Assembly: GCF_000334895.1 (NCBI RefSeq)
Contig: NZ_BAFM01000007.1
Location: 1-64,000 of the forward strand
DNA length: 64,000 bases
DNA from: Halococcus agarilyticus
GTDB taxonomy: Archaea > Halobacteriota > Halobacteria > Halobacteriales > Halococcaceae
Reading direction: 5' to 3'
Numbering within the stretch: the first letter of the stretch is position 1; each line of letters begins with the position of its first letter. Positions 1 to 8,714 of the stretch are shown in pieces. A program made the translations under genes and the position numbers. The notes under the pieces are model-generated. The model had not been told where the DNA came from, made no database searches, and saw only the letters and a program-made list of their open reading frames with translations.

Positions 1-1028
1 TACGCTCTATGCGAACGATATCTCCTACTTCGCTCTGGTTTACGAATACATCCGAATGAGTTGACACAAGAAGCTGAGGACCGTCATCCCTACTCATTTG
101 TTGAATTGTATCGAAGACTCTCTGTTCAGCTTCAGGATGTAAGTGGAGTTCTGGCTCTTCAACCAGTAGCAGATCTGTATTTTCCGATGCCAAGAATACC
201 TGGGTGAGAAGAACCAGTATTTCCTTCGACCCCGACGATATCTCTTTAGAATTGAATTTCTTTTCAAAAGAACCCTCTTCAACCATTATTGTGAATTCGT
301 TGTTGCTGTCCCCTTCTAAGTGATATTCAACGGTCAGATCAGTGACTCCATCCATAATCTCGACGTACTTCTCAGATATTTTGTTGAAGAGTTCTCGATT
401 AGTGTTGTCAATACTATGGAGAACTTGCACCAGATTTCGGCCGTCTCTCTAGGGATACGTTGTATGGCACTTCCATTATATTCTCTGGCCTTCTAAACGG
501 ACCAACAAACTTCCAATTTTCAAATGAATCTTCTATTATGTCGCTGTATGTTCCCTTCAACGTGTTTCCGCTGAAGCTGCTCGAACTATGTTTACTGACT
601 TCACCTAATTCGACACGATCACCGTGATAGTTCACGAAGTATTGTATTGTTGGTCTTTTCCCGTGTTCGATGATCATATCAATTTGCAGTTCAGACAGCC
701 AGTCGTTGGCAGCAAAATTTCTGGAGGTAATACGCGGTTCACTATCGATTTTCTCCATTAGCTGGGAGTGTTCGCTGTCCGAGAGCTCGAATCGCAAACT
801 GATTTGGATTGTATCGTTATCTCTTTTGCCAGTCACAGCACTTCTAAACCAGCTTGATTTTACTTCTTGCCCACGAGACATATAGAGTCGCTGAAAGTCT
901 ATAATTGAATCGACTACACCGGACTTCCCGGAATTGTTTTTTCCTATTAGAATGGTTGAGTCTGAGGCAACAAATTCACCCTGTTCTATGCTTTTATAGC
1001 CATCAACCTCCCAATGAATAAGTTTCAT
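1..1028 (-). pseudogene. AAA/OLD-like ATPase, frameshifted, runs off window edge
   Basis: The reading frame starts at the ATG whose complement ends at 1028. It carries a Walker A motif GKNNSGKS at residues 29-36 and stops after 204 codons at 414. The family continues in the next frame: from about 450 leftwards the text reads DGRNLVQVLHSI, then a Walker B region LLLVEEPELHLHPEAE (about 180-130) and STHSDVF (about 85-65), and it leaves the window still open. A shift of one inserted base (or two missing bases) near 440-450 rejoins the halves. This layout is that of RecF/SMC-like AAA proteins such as OLD-family and defence-associated ATPases; any C-terminal nuclease domain would lie outside the window. 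By eye the gene is about 40-45% GC against well over 60% in its neighbours, which points to transfer. It starts 24 bp from the 3' end of a tRNA gene. The shift could also be a sequencing error. Confidence 0.7.
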
Positions 1029-1051
1029 CTTCGACCCGTGATCAGCAGAAG

Positions 1052-1122
1052 TGCGCTGGCCGAGATTTGAACTCGGGTTGTGACCATGGCAAGGTCACGT
1101 GATACCACTACACTACCAGCGC
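1052..1122 (-). tRNA. tRNA-Gly (anticodon GCC)
   Basis: Read on the minus strand, the 7-bp acceptor arms GCGCTGG (1122-1116) and CCAGCGC (1059-1053) pair. The anticodon arm TGACC-TTGCCAT-GGTCA gives anticodon GCC, and the T arm contains GGTTCAAAT. The length is 71 nt with A as discriminator base and no encoded CCA, usual for haloarchaea. Its 3' end faces the AT-rich ATPase gene, the typical arrangement of an integrase target. Confidence 0.95.
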
Positions 1123-1150
1123 CCTGCACTCCTTCGTACCCCGGTGAGAG

Positions 1151-1157
1151 ATAAAAG
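1151..1157 (-). promoter_or_regulatory. TATA-like box of tRNA-Gly
   Basis: CTTTTAT on the minus strand lies 29-35 nt before the tRNA 5' end, the usual place for an archaeal TATA box. Assigned by position and composition only. Confidence 0.5.
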
Positions 1158-1238
1158 CGTTCCGAACCCGCCCGGCTGTGGCAGTACCCACCGTCGTGGT
1201 CGCTCGAATCGCCTGTGAACGCCACACACGCACCGAGC

Positions 1239-1280
1239 GAAGCGCTACGTTTTTGTAACCCACTACGGTAGAAGCGCTAC
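1239..1280 (+). promoter_or_regulatory. Likely promoter/operator region of the ribosomal operon
   Basis: The 10-mer GAAGCGCTAC occurs twice (1239-1248 and 1271-1280), 32 bp apart, each with the palindromic core AGCGCT. Between the copies lies the AT-rich stretch GTTTTTGTAA (1249-1258), a plausible TATA element 55-64 nt before the first start codon. The duplicated element could bind a regulator of ribosomal protein synthesis; this is inference. Confidence 0.35.
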
Positions 1281-1312
1281 AGTCTAGTGGCACGGCGCGA
1301 AAGCGTCACGGC

Positions 1313-2155
1313 ATGACAGTCAGCCTGCTCGTGCCGTCGTCCCTTTGCCGGGAGGCCGCCGACAAGCGCGAGGCGACCCACAAGGTCGGTCTCGTTGCCC
1401 GTGCGGCCACCGTCTTCCGGGTCGACCGCGTTACGATCTTCCCGGATTCCGACGGCGACCGGCGATGGGGCGGCGGGTTCGTTTCCACGGTACTGCGGTA
1501 CGCCGCGACCGCCCCGTACCTCCGAAAGGAGGCGTGGGGCACGCGGGACGAACTGGAGCAGGTGGGCGTCCTGCCGCCGCTTCGCGCCGTCTCACGGACC
1601 GGCTCCGAATCCCAAGGTTCGGGGTCGTCAAGACAGGGAATCGTGACCGAGGTCGGCCCTGATGGACGCGTTCGGGTCAATTGCGGACTGCAACACCCGA
1701 TCTCGCTGGTCGATCCCACCGACGTGGGACTCGACGAGGGAGAGCGTGTGACCGTCAGGATCTCTTCGCGAGAGCCGGTTCGCGCGCGGATCGTCGACGA
1801 GCCCGCACCCGGGTTCGCCGTCGAGCGTGCGGACCTCTCGGCAGCGCTCGGCCGTGAGGACGCCGGGCTCCGGATCGCCACGTCGCGCCACGGTGAGGCG
1901 CTCACGACGGAGCGACTCGGGGTGCTGGCCGGACGGGTCGAAGACGGCATGACCGTCGCCTTCGGCGCGCCCGAGCGAGGGCTGCCGGCGATGCTCGGCA
2001 TCGACGAGGCGTCGGTGGCGAGTGCGGACGAGACCGGGTCGGACCCTGCGGGGTTCGATCGCTGGCTCGACACGGTTCCGAACCAGGGCAGCGAGGTCGT
2101 GCGCACCGAAGAAGCGGTGTTCGCCACCCTCGCCTGTCTCACCCTACCGCGATAG
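1313..2155 (+). CDS. SPOUT-family putative RNA methyltransferase
   Basis: This 280-residue protein matches the family of putative RNA uridine N3-methyltransferases (related to eukaryotic SPOUT1/C9orf114), which in haloarchaea sits just before rpl3. It begins MTVSLLVPSSL and has REATHKVGLVARAATVFRVD near the N-terminus, where the SPOUT fold starts. An inserted OB-like beta-barrel with GIVTEVGPDGRVRVNCG (about residues 108-124) follows. The C-terminal third, with GLPAMLGI (about 223-230), would form the trefoil-knot S-adenosylmethionine site. It is first in the operon, 16 bp before rpl3, so it is probably co-transcribed and may act on rRNA. The exact substrate is not visible from sequence. Confidence 0.8.
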   Translation: MTVSLLVPSSLCREAADKREATHKVGLVARAATVFRVDRVTIFPDSDGDRRWGGGFVSTVLRYAATAPYLRKEAWGTRDELEQVGVLPPLRAVSRTGSESQGSGSSRQGIVTEVGPDGRVRVNCGLQHPISLVDPTDVGLDEGERVTVRISSREPVRARIVDEPAPGFAVERADLSAALGREDAGLRIATSRHGEALTTERLGVLAGRVEDGMTVAFGAPERGLPAMLGIDEASVASADETGSDPAGFDRWLDTVPNQGSEVVRTEEAVFATLACLTLPR

Positions 2156-2156
2156 C

Positions 2157-2164
2157 AGGAGGAG
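2157..2164 (+). promoter_or_regulatory. Shine-Dalgarno site of rpl3
   Basis: AGGAGGAG ends 7 nt before the ATG at 2172 and selects that start over in-frame codons further upstream. It shows that internal genes of this operon use leadered initiation. Confidence 0.7.
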
Positions 2165-2171
2165 AACACAT

Positions 2172-3185
2172 ATGGTACAACCAAGCAGACCACGCAAGGG
2201 CTCGTTGGGATACGGCCCGCGACAACGCGCGAGTAGCGAAGTCCCGCGCTTCGGCTCGTGGCCCGACGCTGACGGCCAGCCCGGGCTTCAGGGCTTTGCT
2301 GGCTACAAAGCCGGCATGAGCCACGTCGTGATGATCGACGACGCGGCGAACTCGCCGCGCGAAGGCATGGAACAGACAGTACCCGTGACGGTGGTCGAGA
2401 CGCCGCCGATGCGGGCGGTCGCGCTCCGGGCGTACGAGGACACGCCCTACGGGCTCCGACCGTTGACCGAGACGTGGACCGACGAGCCCCACGCCGATCT
2501 GGAGCGGGCGCTCGACGTTCCCGAGAGCGGGGGCGACCCCGACGACTTCCGGGCAGCCATCAGTGAGGCCGAGATCGGCGACGTCCGCGCGATCACCCAC
2601 ACGGTTCCGGGCGAGATGGCGAACGTCCCGAAGAAACGCCCCGACGTGATGGAGACCCGGATCGGCGGCGGGAGCGTCGACGATCGGGTCGAGTTCGGAC
2701 TCGAACTCGTCTCCGGCGGCGGTGAACACAATCTCACCGAGGTGTTCCGCCCCGGCGAGTACATGGACGCCGCCGGCGTCACCAAGGGCAAGGGCACCCA
2801 GGGCCCCGTCAAGCGCTGGGGCGTCCAGAAACGGAAGGGCAAACACTTCCGCCAGGGCTACCGCCGACGGATCGGCAACCTCGGCCCGTGGAACCCTTCG
2901 AGGGTTCGCTCGACTGTCCCCCAGCAGGGCCAGACGGGCTACCACCAGCGCACCGAGCTCAACAAACGCCTCGTCGACGCCGGCGACGGCGACGAGCCCT
3001 CCGTTGACGGCGGGTTCGTCAACTACGGCGAGATCGACGGGCCGTACGCGCTCGTGAAAGGATCGCTCCCCGGTCCGGACCAGCGGCTTCTCCGGTTCCG
3101 GCCGGCAATCAGACCAGGCGACCAGCCGCGCCTCGATCCCGAGGTCCGGTACGTCTCGACGGCATCGAACCAGGGGCAAGGATAA
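2172..3185 (+). CDS. rpl3: 50S ribosomal protein L3
   Basis: A 337-residue archaeal/eukaryotic-type L3 beginning MVQPSRPRKGSLGYGPRQRA. The open frame extends upstream into the methyltransferase gene, but the Shine-Dalgarno site and family start fix the ATG at 2172. Typical features are FAGYKAGMSHVVMID (about residues 42-56) and the basic KGTQGPVKRWG and RKGKHFRQG segments that reach toward the peptidyl-transferase centre of 23S rRNA. It is the first ribosomal gene of the cluster; its stop codon is directly followed by the ATG of rpl4. Confidence 0.97.
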   Translation: MVQPSRPRKGSLGYGPRQRASSEVPRFGSWPDADGQPGLQGFAGYKAGMSHVVMIDDAANSPREGMEQTVPVTVVETPPMRAVALRAYEDTPYGLRPLTETWTDEPHADLERALDVPESGGDPDDFRAAISEAEIGDVRAITHTVPGEMANVPKKRPDVMETRIGGGSVDDRVEFGLELVSGGGEHNLTEVFRPGEYMDAAGVTKGKGTQGPVKRWGVQKRKGKHFRQGYRRRIGNLGPWNPSRVRSTVPQQGQTGYHQRTELNKRLVDAGDGDEPSVDGGFVNYGEIDGPYALVKGSLPGPDQRLLRFRPAIRPGDQPRLDPEVRYVSTASNQGQG

Positions 3186-3926
3186 ATGAACGCAACAGTC
3201 TACGACACCGACGGCGGCGAGGCGGGCGAGGTCGACCTCCCCACGATATTCGAGACGCCGTACCGGCCCGACCTGATCGGCGATGCGGTGCGCGCCGCGC
3301 AGGCGAACCGCACCCAGGCGACCGGTGCCGACGACTACGCCGGGATGCGGACGCCCGCCGAGTCACAGGGCAGCGGTCGCGGCATGGCCCACGTTCCCCG
3401 ATCGAACGGCCAGGGCCGCCGCGTCCCCCAGACCGTGGGCGGCCGGAAGGCTCACCCGCCGAAAGAGGAGAAGGACAGCTCGAAACAGATCAACACGAAG
3501 GAACGAAAGCTCGCCACCCGGAGCGCGATCGCGGCGACCGCCGACGCCGAACAGGTGGCCGACCGTGGCCACGACTTCGACGATCTCGAGCTCCCGCTCG
3601 TGGTGAGCGACGAGTTCGAAGAGCTCGTGAAGACCCAGGAGGTCGTCTCGCTGCTCGAAGCGCTCGGCGTCCACGACGACATCGAGCGCGCCGAGGACAA
3701 GCGGATCCGCGCGGGACGCGGGACGACGCGTGGCCGGAAGTACAAGCGGCCGTCGTCGATCCTGTTCGTCACGAGCGACGAACCCTCGCGCGCGGCGCGA
3801 AACCTCGCGGGAGCGGACGTCGCCACCGCACGAGAGGTCAACACCGAGGACCTCGCGCCGGGCGCACAGGGCGGTCGGCTGACGATCTGGACCGAGAGCG
3901 CCATCGAGGAGGTGGCCGATCGATGA
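3186..3926 (+). CDS. rpl4: 50S ribosomal protein L4
   Basis: The 246-residue L4 (eukaryotic L4e type) has the exposed internal loop rich in Gly and Arg (RTPAESQGSGRGMAHVPR, about residues 58-75) that lines the peptide exit tunnel. A second basic stretch RAGRGTTRGRKYKRP lies near residue 177. No base separates it from rpl3, and its last four bases overlap rpl23 in an ATGA junction, so translation is probably coupled. Confidence 0.97.
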   Translation: MNATVYDTDGGEAGEVDLPTIFETPYRPDLIGDAVRAAQANRTQATGADDYAGMRTPAESQGSGRGMAHVPRSNGQGRRVPQTVGGRKAHPPKEEKDSSKQINTKERKLATRSAIAATADAEQVADRGHDFDDLELPLVVSDEFEELVKTQEVVSLLEALGVHDDIERAEDKRIRAGRGTTRGRKYKRPSSILFVTSDEPSRAARNLAGADVATAREVNTEDLAPGAQGGRLTIWTESAIEEVADR

Positions 3927-4174
3927 GTTCGATCCGCTACCCCCACGTCACCGAGAAGGCGATGAACGAGATGGACTACCGGAACAAGCTCCAGTTCATG
4001 GTCTCGATCGACGCGACGAAACCCGAGATCGCCGAGGAGATCGAGGAGCGCTTCGACGTCTCGATCGTCGACGTCACCACGCAGGTGACGCCGAACGGCG
4101 AGAAGAAAGCCACCGTCAAACTCAGCGAGGACGACGACGCGGACGAAGTCGCCTCGCGCATCGGGGTGTTCTGA
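3923..4174 (+). CDS. rpl23: 50S ribosomal protein L23
   Basis: The 83-residue protein starts MSSIRYPHVTEKAMNEMDY, the family N-terminus, and ends with a ferredoxin-like beta strand (KKATVKL). L23 sits at the exit of the peptide tunnel and is a docking point for SRP and SecY. It overlaps rpl4 by 4 bp and precedes rpl2 by 2 bp. Confidence 0.96.
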   Translation: MSSIRYPHVTEKAMNEMDYRNKLQFMVSIDATKPEIAEEIEERFDVSIVDVTTQVTPNGEKKATVKLSEDDDADEVASRIGVF

Positions 4175-4176
4175 AC

Positions 4177-4890
4177 ATGGGACGACGAATTCAAGGACAG
4201 CGCCGGGGTCGGGGCGGCCCGACGTTCCGCGCGCCATCCCACCGATACAAGGCCGACCTGTCGCACCGATCGACCGAAGAGGGCGACCTGATTGCCGGCA
4301 CGGTCGTCGACATCGAGCACGACCCCGCCCGGAGCGCACCCGTGGCGGCGATCGAGTTCGACGACGGCGACCAGCGCCTCGTGCTCGCGCCGGAAGGCAT
4401 CGGCGTGGGCGAGGAGATCCAGGTCGGCGTCTCGGCCGAGATCAAGCCGGGCAACACGCTCCCGCTCGCCGAGATCCCCGAAGGGGTCCCGGTGTGTAAC
4501 GTCGAGAGCCAGCCTGGCGACGGCGGGAAGTTCGCCCGCGCGTCGGGCGTGAACGCCCAGCTCATCACCCACGACCGCCGCGCGGCGGTCGTCGAACTGC
4601 CGAGCGACGAGGTGAAGCGCCTCGATCCGCAGTGTCGCGCCACGATCGGCGTGGTCGCGGGCGGCGGCCGTACCGAAAAGCCGTTCGTGAAGGCAGGCAA
4701 CAAGCATCACAAGATGCGCGCACGCGGGACGAAGTACCCACGGGTGCGCGGCGTCGCGATGAACGCCATCGACCACCCGTTCGGCGGTGGCGGTCGCCAG
4801 CACCCCGGGAAACCGAAAAGCGTCTCGCGTGACGCGCCGCCCGGCCGGAAGGTCGGCGACATCGCCAGCAAGCGGACCGGGAGGAAGTGA
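4177..4890 (+). CDS. rpl2: 50S ribosomal protein L2
   Basis: The 237-residue archaeal L2 begins MGRRIQGQRRGRGGPTFRAP. The C-terminal half carries the conserved AMNAIDHPFGGG segment (about residues 195-206), whose His lies near the peptidyl-transferase centre, followed by a basic tail ending in SKRTGRK. It is co-transcribed with rpl23 and rps19. Confidence 0.97.
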   Translation: MGRRIQGQRRGRGGPTFRAPSHRYKADLSHRSTEEGDLIAGTVVDIEHDPARSAPVAAIEFDDGDQRLVLAPEGIGVGEEIQVGVSAEIKPGNTLPLAEIPEGVPVCNVESQPGDGGKFARASGVNAQLITHDRRAAVVELPSDEVKRLDPQCRATIGVVAGGGRTEKPFVKAGNKHHKMRARGTKYPRVRGVAMNAIDHPFGGGGRQHPGKPKSVSRDAPPGRKVGDIASKRTGRK

Positions 4891-4893
4891 CTC

Positions 4894-5316
4894 ATGAGTT
4901 CGGACTACAGAACCGGTCGCGAGGGCGAGTTCACCTACCGCGGCCACACGGTCGAGGAGCTACAGGAGATGGACCGAGAGGCGGTCGCGGAGCTGCTACC
5001 CGCACGCCTGCGCCGCACCATCGAGCGCGGCCTCTCGGTCGAACAGGAACAGCTGATCGAGGAGGCCGCCGAAAGCGGCACCGAGGAGACCGCGAACGAT
5101 CCGATCAGGACGCACCTGCGCGACATGCCGGTGCTGCCCGCGTTCGTCAACAAGACGTTCGCGGTTCACAACGGCCAGGAGTTCGAGCGGGTCCGCGTCG
5201 AGCCAGAGATGCTCGGCCATTACCTGGGCGAGTTCCAGCTCACCCGGACCTCGGTCGAGCACGGCCAGGCGGGGATCGGCGCGACACGCTCCTCGAAGTT
5301 CGTGCCGCTCAAATGA
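4894..5316 (+). CDS. rps19: 30S ribosomal protein S19
   Basis: This 140-residue protein has the archaeal N-terminal extension ([18 protein letters not shown]) before the universal S19 core ([13 protein letters not shown]) and the conserved C-terminal stretch [10 protein letters not shown] and [15 protein letters not shown]19 binds the head of 16S rRNA with S13. The start ATG at 4894 is 3 bp after the rpl2 stop. Confidence 0.96.
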   Translation: MSSDYRTGREGEFTYRGHTVEELQEMDREAVAELLPARLRRTIERGLSVEQEQLIEEAAESGTEETANDPIRTHLRDMPVLPAFVNKTFAVHNGQEFERVRVEPEMLGHYLGEFQLTRTSVEHGQAGIGATRSSKFVPLK

Positions 5317-5339
5317 TGGAGGATTAGAGTACTACCGCA

Positions 5340-5816
5340 ATGGGAATCAGTTACAGCGTGGACGCGGACCCCGAGCGAACGGCGAAAGCCATGCTCCGGG
5401 AGCGCCACATGAGCCACAAGCACAGCAAGGAGATCGCCCGAGAGCTGAAGGGCCAGACCGTCGCCGACGCACGCGAGTACCTCGAGAGCGTGATCGCGGG
5501 CGACCGGTCGGTTCCCTTCCGCTCACACAACTCGGGCGTCGGGCATCGCAGCGACATCGACGGCTGGGACGCCGGTCGCTACCCCGAGAAGGCCTCGAAG
5601 GCCTTCCTCGACCTGCTCGAAAACGTCGGCGCGAACGCCGAACACCAGGGGTTCGAGCCCGATCCGATGACGATCAAACACGTCGCCGCCCACAAGATCG
5701 GCGAAGTGCAGGGCCGCAAGCCCCGGGCGATGGGCCGCGCGAGCGCGTGGAACACGCCCGAGGTCGACGTCGAGCTGATCGTCGAAGAACCCGACGAGGA
5801 GGAGGGTGAGAACTGA
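5340..5816 (+). CDS. rpl22: 50S ribosomal protein L22
   Basis: The 158-residue L22 (L17e type) includes KAMLRERHMSHKHSKEIARE near residue 20 and the loop PRAMGRASAWNTPEVDVELI near the C-terminus, which in the family reaches the narrow point of the exit tunnel. Its final base is shared with the rps3 start (TGATG junction). Confidence 0.96.
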   Translation: MGISYSVDADPERTAKAMLRERHMSHKHSKEIARELKGQTVADAREYLESVIAGDRSVPFRSHNSGVGHRSDIDGWDAGRYPEKASKAFLDLLENVGANAEHQGFEPDPMTIKHVAAHKIGEVQGRKPRAMGRASAWNTPEVDVELIVEEPDEEEGEN

Positions 5817-6940
5817 TGGGCTCCGAACAGACGTTCATCGAGGACGGGATGCAGCGGACCCAGATCGACGAGTTCTTCGGCGACGAGCTGGAGCGCGCCG
5901 GCTACGGTGGGATGGACCTCGCCAAGACCCCGATGGGGACCCAGATCGTGCTCCGCGCCGAGAAACCCGGCATGGTGATCGGGAAGGGTGGGAAGAACAT
6001 CCGGAAGATCACGACCCAGCTCGAAGAGCGCTTCGACCTCGACGATCCCCAGATCGACGTTCAGGAGGTCGACGAACCCGACCTCAACGCCCAGATCGTC
6101 GCGGACCGGCTGGGCAACGCCCTCGAACGTGGCTGGTACTTCCGGAAGGCGGGCCACACCACGATCGACCGGATCATGGACGCGGGCGCGCGCGGTGCGG
6201 AGATCACCCTCAACGGGAAGGTGACGGGTGCACGCTCGCGCAACGAGAAGTTCAACCGGGGCTACATCAAGCACAACGGCGAGCCCGCCCAGAGCATCGT
6301 CGACCGCGGCGACGGCGTCGCGGTGATGAAGCTCGGGACGATCGGCGTCACCGTCAGAATCATCCCGCCGGACGCGGAGCTGCCCGACGACTTCCGCATC
6401 CAGGAGGACGTCGACACCAGCGTGCTCGAACCCGAAGAGGTCGAGGGCGACGACGTCGAGGAACTCCTCAGTGGCGAGGGCGAGGCCGACGAGCCGGTCG
6501 CCGGTCCCGACGAGTCCGAGAGCGACGAGGACTTCGAGGTGACGGAGACACCCCCCGAAGGTGACGCGGACGCCACCGAGGCCGGGGCCGAGGAGATCAT
6601 CGAGGAGGAGATCGAAGGGGAGCAGGGTGCGGCCGAGACTTCGCCGGACGAGCCCGCCGAGGCGGGCGAGGACATCGACGAGGAGCTCTCCGAGGAGACC
6701 GACGCCGCGGCCGAGGCGATCCTCGATGAGATGGACGACGCCGAGGCCGGTGCGGACCTCACCGTCATCGACGGCGTGGGCGACGCGAAGGCCGACGCGC
6801 TGATCGAGTCGGGCTTCGAGTCGGTCGCGGACGTGCGCGCGGCCAGCGAGGACGATCTCGCCGAGGCCGAAGGCGTCGGCCCGGCGTTCGCCGAACGCAT
6901 CAAGGAGGGCGCAGAGGAGTTCGACGGAGGTGACGCCTGA
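5816..6940 (+). CDS. rps3: 30S ribosomal protein S3 with C-terminal helix-hairpin-helix module
   Basis: The 374-residue S3 has the KH domain with the GKGG loop at residues 56-59 and the C-terminal S3 core to about residue 195. A long acidic linker (about 205-313) follows, and then an extra 60-residue module (314-374) with two hairpin motifs [10 protein letters not shown] and [12 protein letters not shown], a classic helix-hairpin-helix pair. Archaeal S3 is usually 200-310 residues, so this is a long form. The same module is found twice in L32e of this operon. The fusion may bind nucleic acid or serve as an assembly contact; its role is unknown. TGATG overlap links it to rpl29. Confidence 0.96.
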   Translation: MGSEQTFIEDGMQRTQIDEFFGDELERAGYGGMDLAKTPMGTQIVLRAEKPGMVIGKGGKNIRKITTQLEERFDLDDPQIDVQEVDEPDLNAQIVADRLGNALERGWYFRKAGHTTIDRIMDAGARGAEITLNGKVTGARSRNEKFNRGYIKHNGEPAQSIVDRGDGVAVMKLGTIGVTVRIIPPDAELPDDFRIQEDVDTSVLEPEEVEGDDVEELLSGEGEADEPVAGPDESESDEDFEVTETPPEGDADATEAGAEEIIEEEIEGEQGAAETSPDEPAEAGEDIDEELSEETDAAAEAILDEMDDAEAGADLTVIDGVGDAKADALIESGFESVADVRAASEDDLAEAEGVGPAFAERIKEGAEEFDGGDA

Positions 6941-7164
6941 TGGCGATCCTCCACGCTGCGGAGATGCGCGACATGACGCCTGCCGAGCGCGAGGCCGAAC
7001 TCGAGGAGCTCGAAACCGAGCTGCTCAACACCCGGGCTGTGCAGGCCGCCGGTGGTGCACCCGAAAACCCCGGCCGGATCGGTGAACTCCGACGCACGAT
7101 CGCGCGACTCAAAACGATCAGAAACGAAGAGGGCGACCTCGACGGGGATGAGGGGACCGCCTGA
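6940..7164 (+). CDS. rpl29: 50S ribosomal protein L29
   Basis: The 74-residue protein has two predicted long helices with the family signature [20 protein letters not shown] and [19 protein letters not shown]29 neighbours L23 at the tunnel exit. It overlaps rps3 and rnp1 by one base at TGATG junctions. Confidence 0.95.
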   Translation: MAILHAAEMRDMTPAEREAELEELETELLNTRAVQAAGGAPENPGRIGELRRTIARLKTIRNEEGDLDGDEGTA

Positions 7165-7526
7165 TGGCGCTCACTCCCGCAACGCTCGCGCGACATGAAC
7201 TCTGCGGCCTGCACGCGCGGGTCGCGACGGCCGACAACCCGGCTCTCGACGGTATCGAGGGGCGGGTCGTACGGGAAACGGAGAACACGCTGTCGGTCGA
7301 GACGGATTCGACGGACGACAGTGGGACCACACCGGCCGCAAAGCAGGTGCCGAAGGCGGGCGCGACGTTCGAGTTCGCACTCGGCGGCGAGTCGGTCGCC
7401 CCGACGGACATCACCCCGGCCGACCCCGAAGCAGCCGAGACCGTCCACGTGACGGTCGAGGGCGAGCGGCTGGTCGCGACACCGGCCCGCCGCACCGAAC
7501 GGAGCAGTGATTCGACATGGCGCTAG
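7164..7526 (+). CDS. rnp1: RNase P protein component 1 (Rpp29/Pop4 type)
   Basis: This 120-residue protein occupies the position between rpl29 and rps17 where archaea encode RNase P component 1. It shows the Sm-like barrel pattern: ELCGLHARVATADNPAL, then GIEGRVVRETENTLSVET, and FEFAL further on. The protein helps the RNase P RNA remove 5' leaders of pre-tRNAs. The last 10 bp overlap rps17. Confidence 0.9.
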   Translation: MALTPATLARHELCGLHARVATADNPALDGIEGRVVRETENTLSVETDSTDDSGTTPAAKQVPKAGATFEFALGGESVAPTDITPADPEAAETVHVTVEGERLVATPARRTERSSDSTWR

Positions 7527-7945
7527 GATTGAACGTCGACGAACCCGAGACGACCTGCGATGACCCGAACTGTCCGTTCCACGGCACGGTCTCCGTGCGC
7601 GGCGGAACGGTCGACGGGATGGTCGCCTCGACGGAGATGCACAGATCGGTGATCGTCGAACGCGAGTACGACGTCACAGTACCGAAGTACGACCGGAAGA
7701 TGAAACGGCGCTCGCGCACCCCCGCGCACGCGCCCGACTGTCTCGATCTCTCGGTCGGCGACGCGGTCCGGATCGCCGAGACCCGGCCGCTCTCGAAGAC
7801 CAAGGCCCACGTCGTGGTCGGCACGCTCGACACGACCCGGGACCTCGGCGCGAGCAGCCTCTCGGGGCCCTCCGATCCCGAATCGGAAGTCGCCCTCGAC
7901 GAGATCGAGAGCACGTCGGCCGAGGAGTCGGGAGGTGACGCCTGA
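7517..7945 (+). CDS. rps17: 30S ribosomal protein S17
   Basis: The 142-residue archaeal S17 (S11e type) begins [20 protein letters not shown] and has the OB-fold core with [20 protein letters not shown] and [21 protein letters not shown]. The acidic C-terminal tail ([14 protein letters not shown]) is longer than in bacteria. It overlaps rnp1 by 10 bp and rpl14 by 1 bp. Confidence 0.95.
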   Translation: MALGLNVDEPETTCDDPNCPFHGTVSVRGGTVDGMVASTEMHRSVIVEREYDVTVPKYDRKMKRRSRTPAHAPDCLDLSVGDAVRIAETRPLSKTKAHVVVGTLDTTRDLGASSLSGPSDPESEVALDEIESTSAEESGGDA

Positions 7946-8343
7946 TGGAGGCGCTCGCCGCCGACGTCACGCAGGGTCTCGAAAAGGGATCGCTCGTGAC
8001 GTGTGCCGACAACACGGGCGCGCGCGAGCTGAAGGTCATCAGCGTGTCGGGCTACTCCGGCACGAAGAACCGCCACCCGAAGGCGGGTCTCGGCGACAAG
8101 GTGTCGGTCTCGGTGACCAAGGGCACCCCCGAGATGCGCCGCCAGGTGCTCGAAGCCGTGATCGTCCGCCAGCGCAAGCCGATCCGACGACCCGACGGCA
8201 CCCGCGTGAAGTTCGAGGACAACGCCGCCGTGGTCGTCGACGAGAACGAGGACCCCCGCGGAACCGAACTCCGCGGGCCCGTCGCACGCGAAGTCGCCGA
8301 GCGCTTCGGCTCGATCGCGAGCGCGGCCACGATGATCGTTTAG
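7945..8343 (+). CDS. rpl14: 50S ribosomal protein L14
   Basis: The 132-residue protein contains the L14 signature [19 protein letters not shown] and [21 protein letters not shown]14 forms part of the subunit interface. TGATG overlap with rps17; a 14-bp gap with TAGGAG precedes rpl24. Confidence 0.97.
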   Translation: MEALAADVTQGLEKGSLVTCADNTGARELKVISVSGYSGTKNRHPKAGLGDKVSVSVTKGTPEMRRQVLEAVIVRQRKPIRRPDGTRVKFEDNAAVVVDENEDPRGTELRGPVAREVAERFGSIASAATMIV

Positions 8344-8357
8344 GAGTACGAACACAG

Positions 8358-8714
8358 ATGAGCAAACAACCACACAAACAACGGACACGAACGGAGCGCG
8401 CACCGCTCCACGAGAAGCATCGCCAGGTCCGTGCGACGCTCGCTGAGGATCTCCGCGAGGACTATGGGAAACGGAACGCCCGGGTCAACGAGGGCGACAC
8501 CGTCGAGGTCCTCCGCGGCGACTTCGCCGGCGAGGAGGAAGACGTCGTGCGCGTCGACCTGAAGGACGCGACCGTCCACGTCGAGGACGTCACGACCGAG
8601 ACCGCCGACGGCGAGGAGGTCGCCCGACCGCTCGACGCGAGCAACCTTCGGATCACCGACCTCGATCTCGAGGACGACCGGCGCGAGGAGCGCCTGGAGG
8701 CCGACGATGAGTAA
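8358..8714 (+). CDS. rpl24: 50S ribosomal protein L24
   Basis: The 118-residue protein starts at the ATG at 8358; the upstream open frame overlaps rpl14 and is not used. It contains the KOW motif [18 protein letters not shown] (about residues 43-60) and ends in an acidic tail. L24 starts 50S assembly and lies near the tunnel exit. The final 8 bp overlap rps4e. Confidence 0.95.
   Translation: MSKQPHKQRTRTERAPLHEKHRQVRATLAEDLREDYGKRNARVNEGDTVEVLRGDFAGEEEDVVRVDLKDATVHVEDVTTETADGEEVARPLDASNLRITDLDLEDDRREERLEADDE

Noticed and set aside
1025-1293. Short minus-strand frames across the tRNA-Gly gene and its upstream region
   Set aside because: They overlap a complete tRNA with intact arms and have no coding-like composition.
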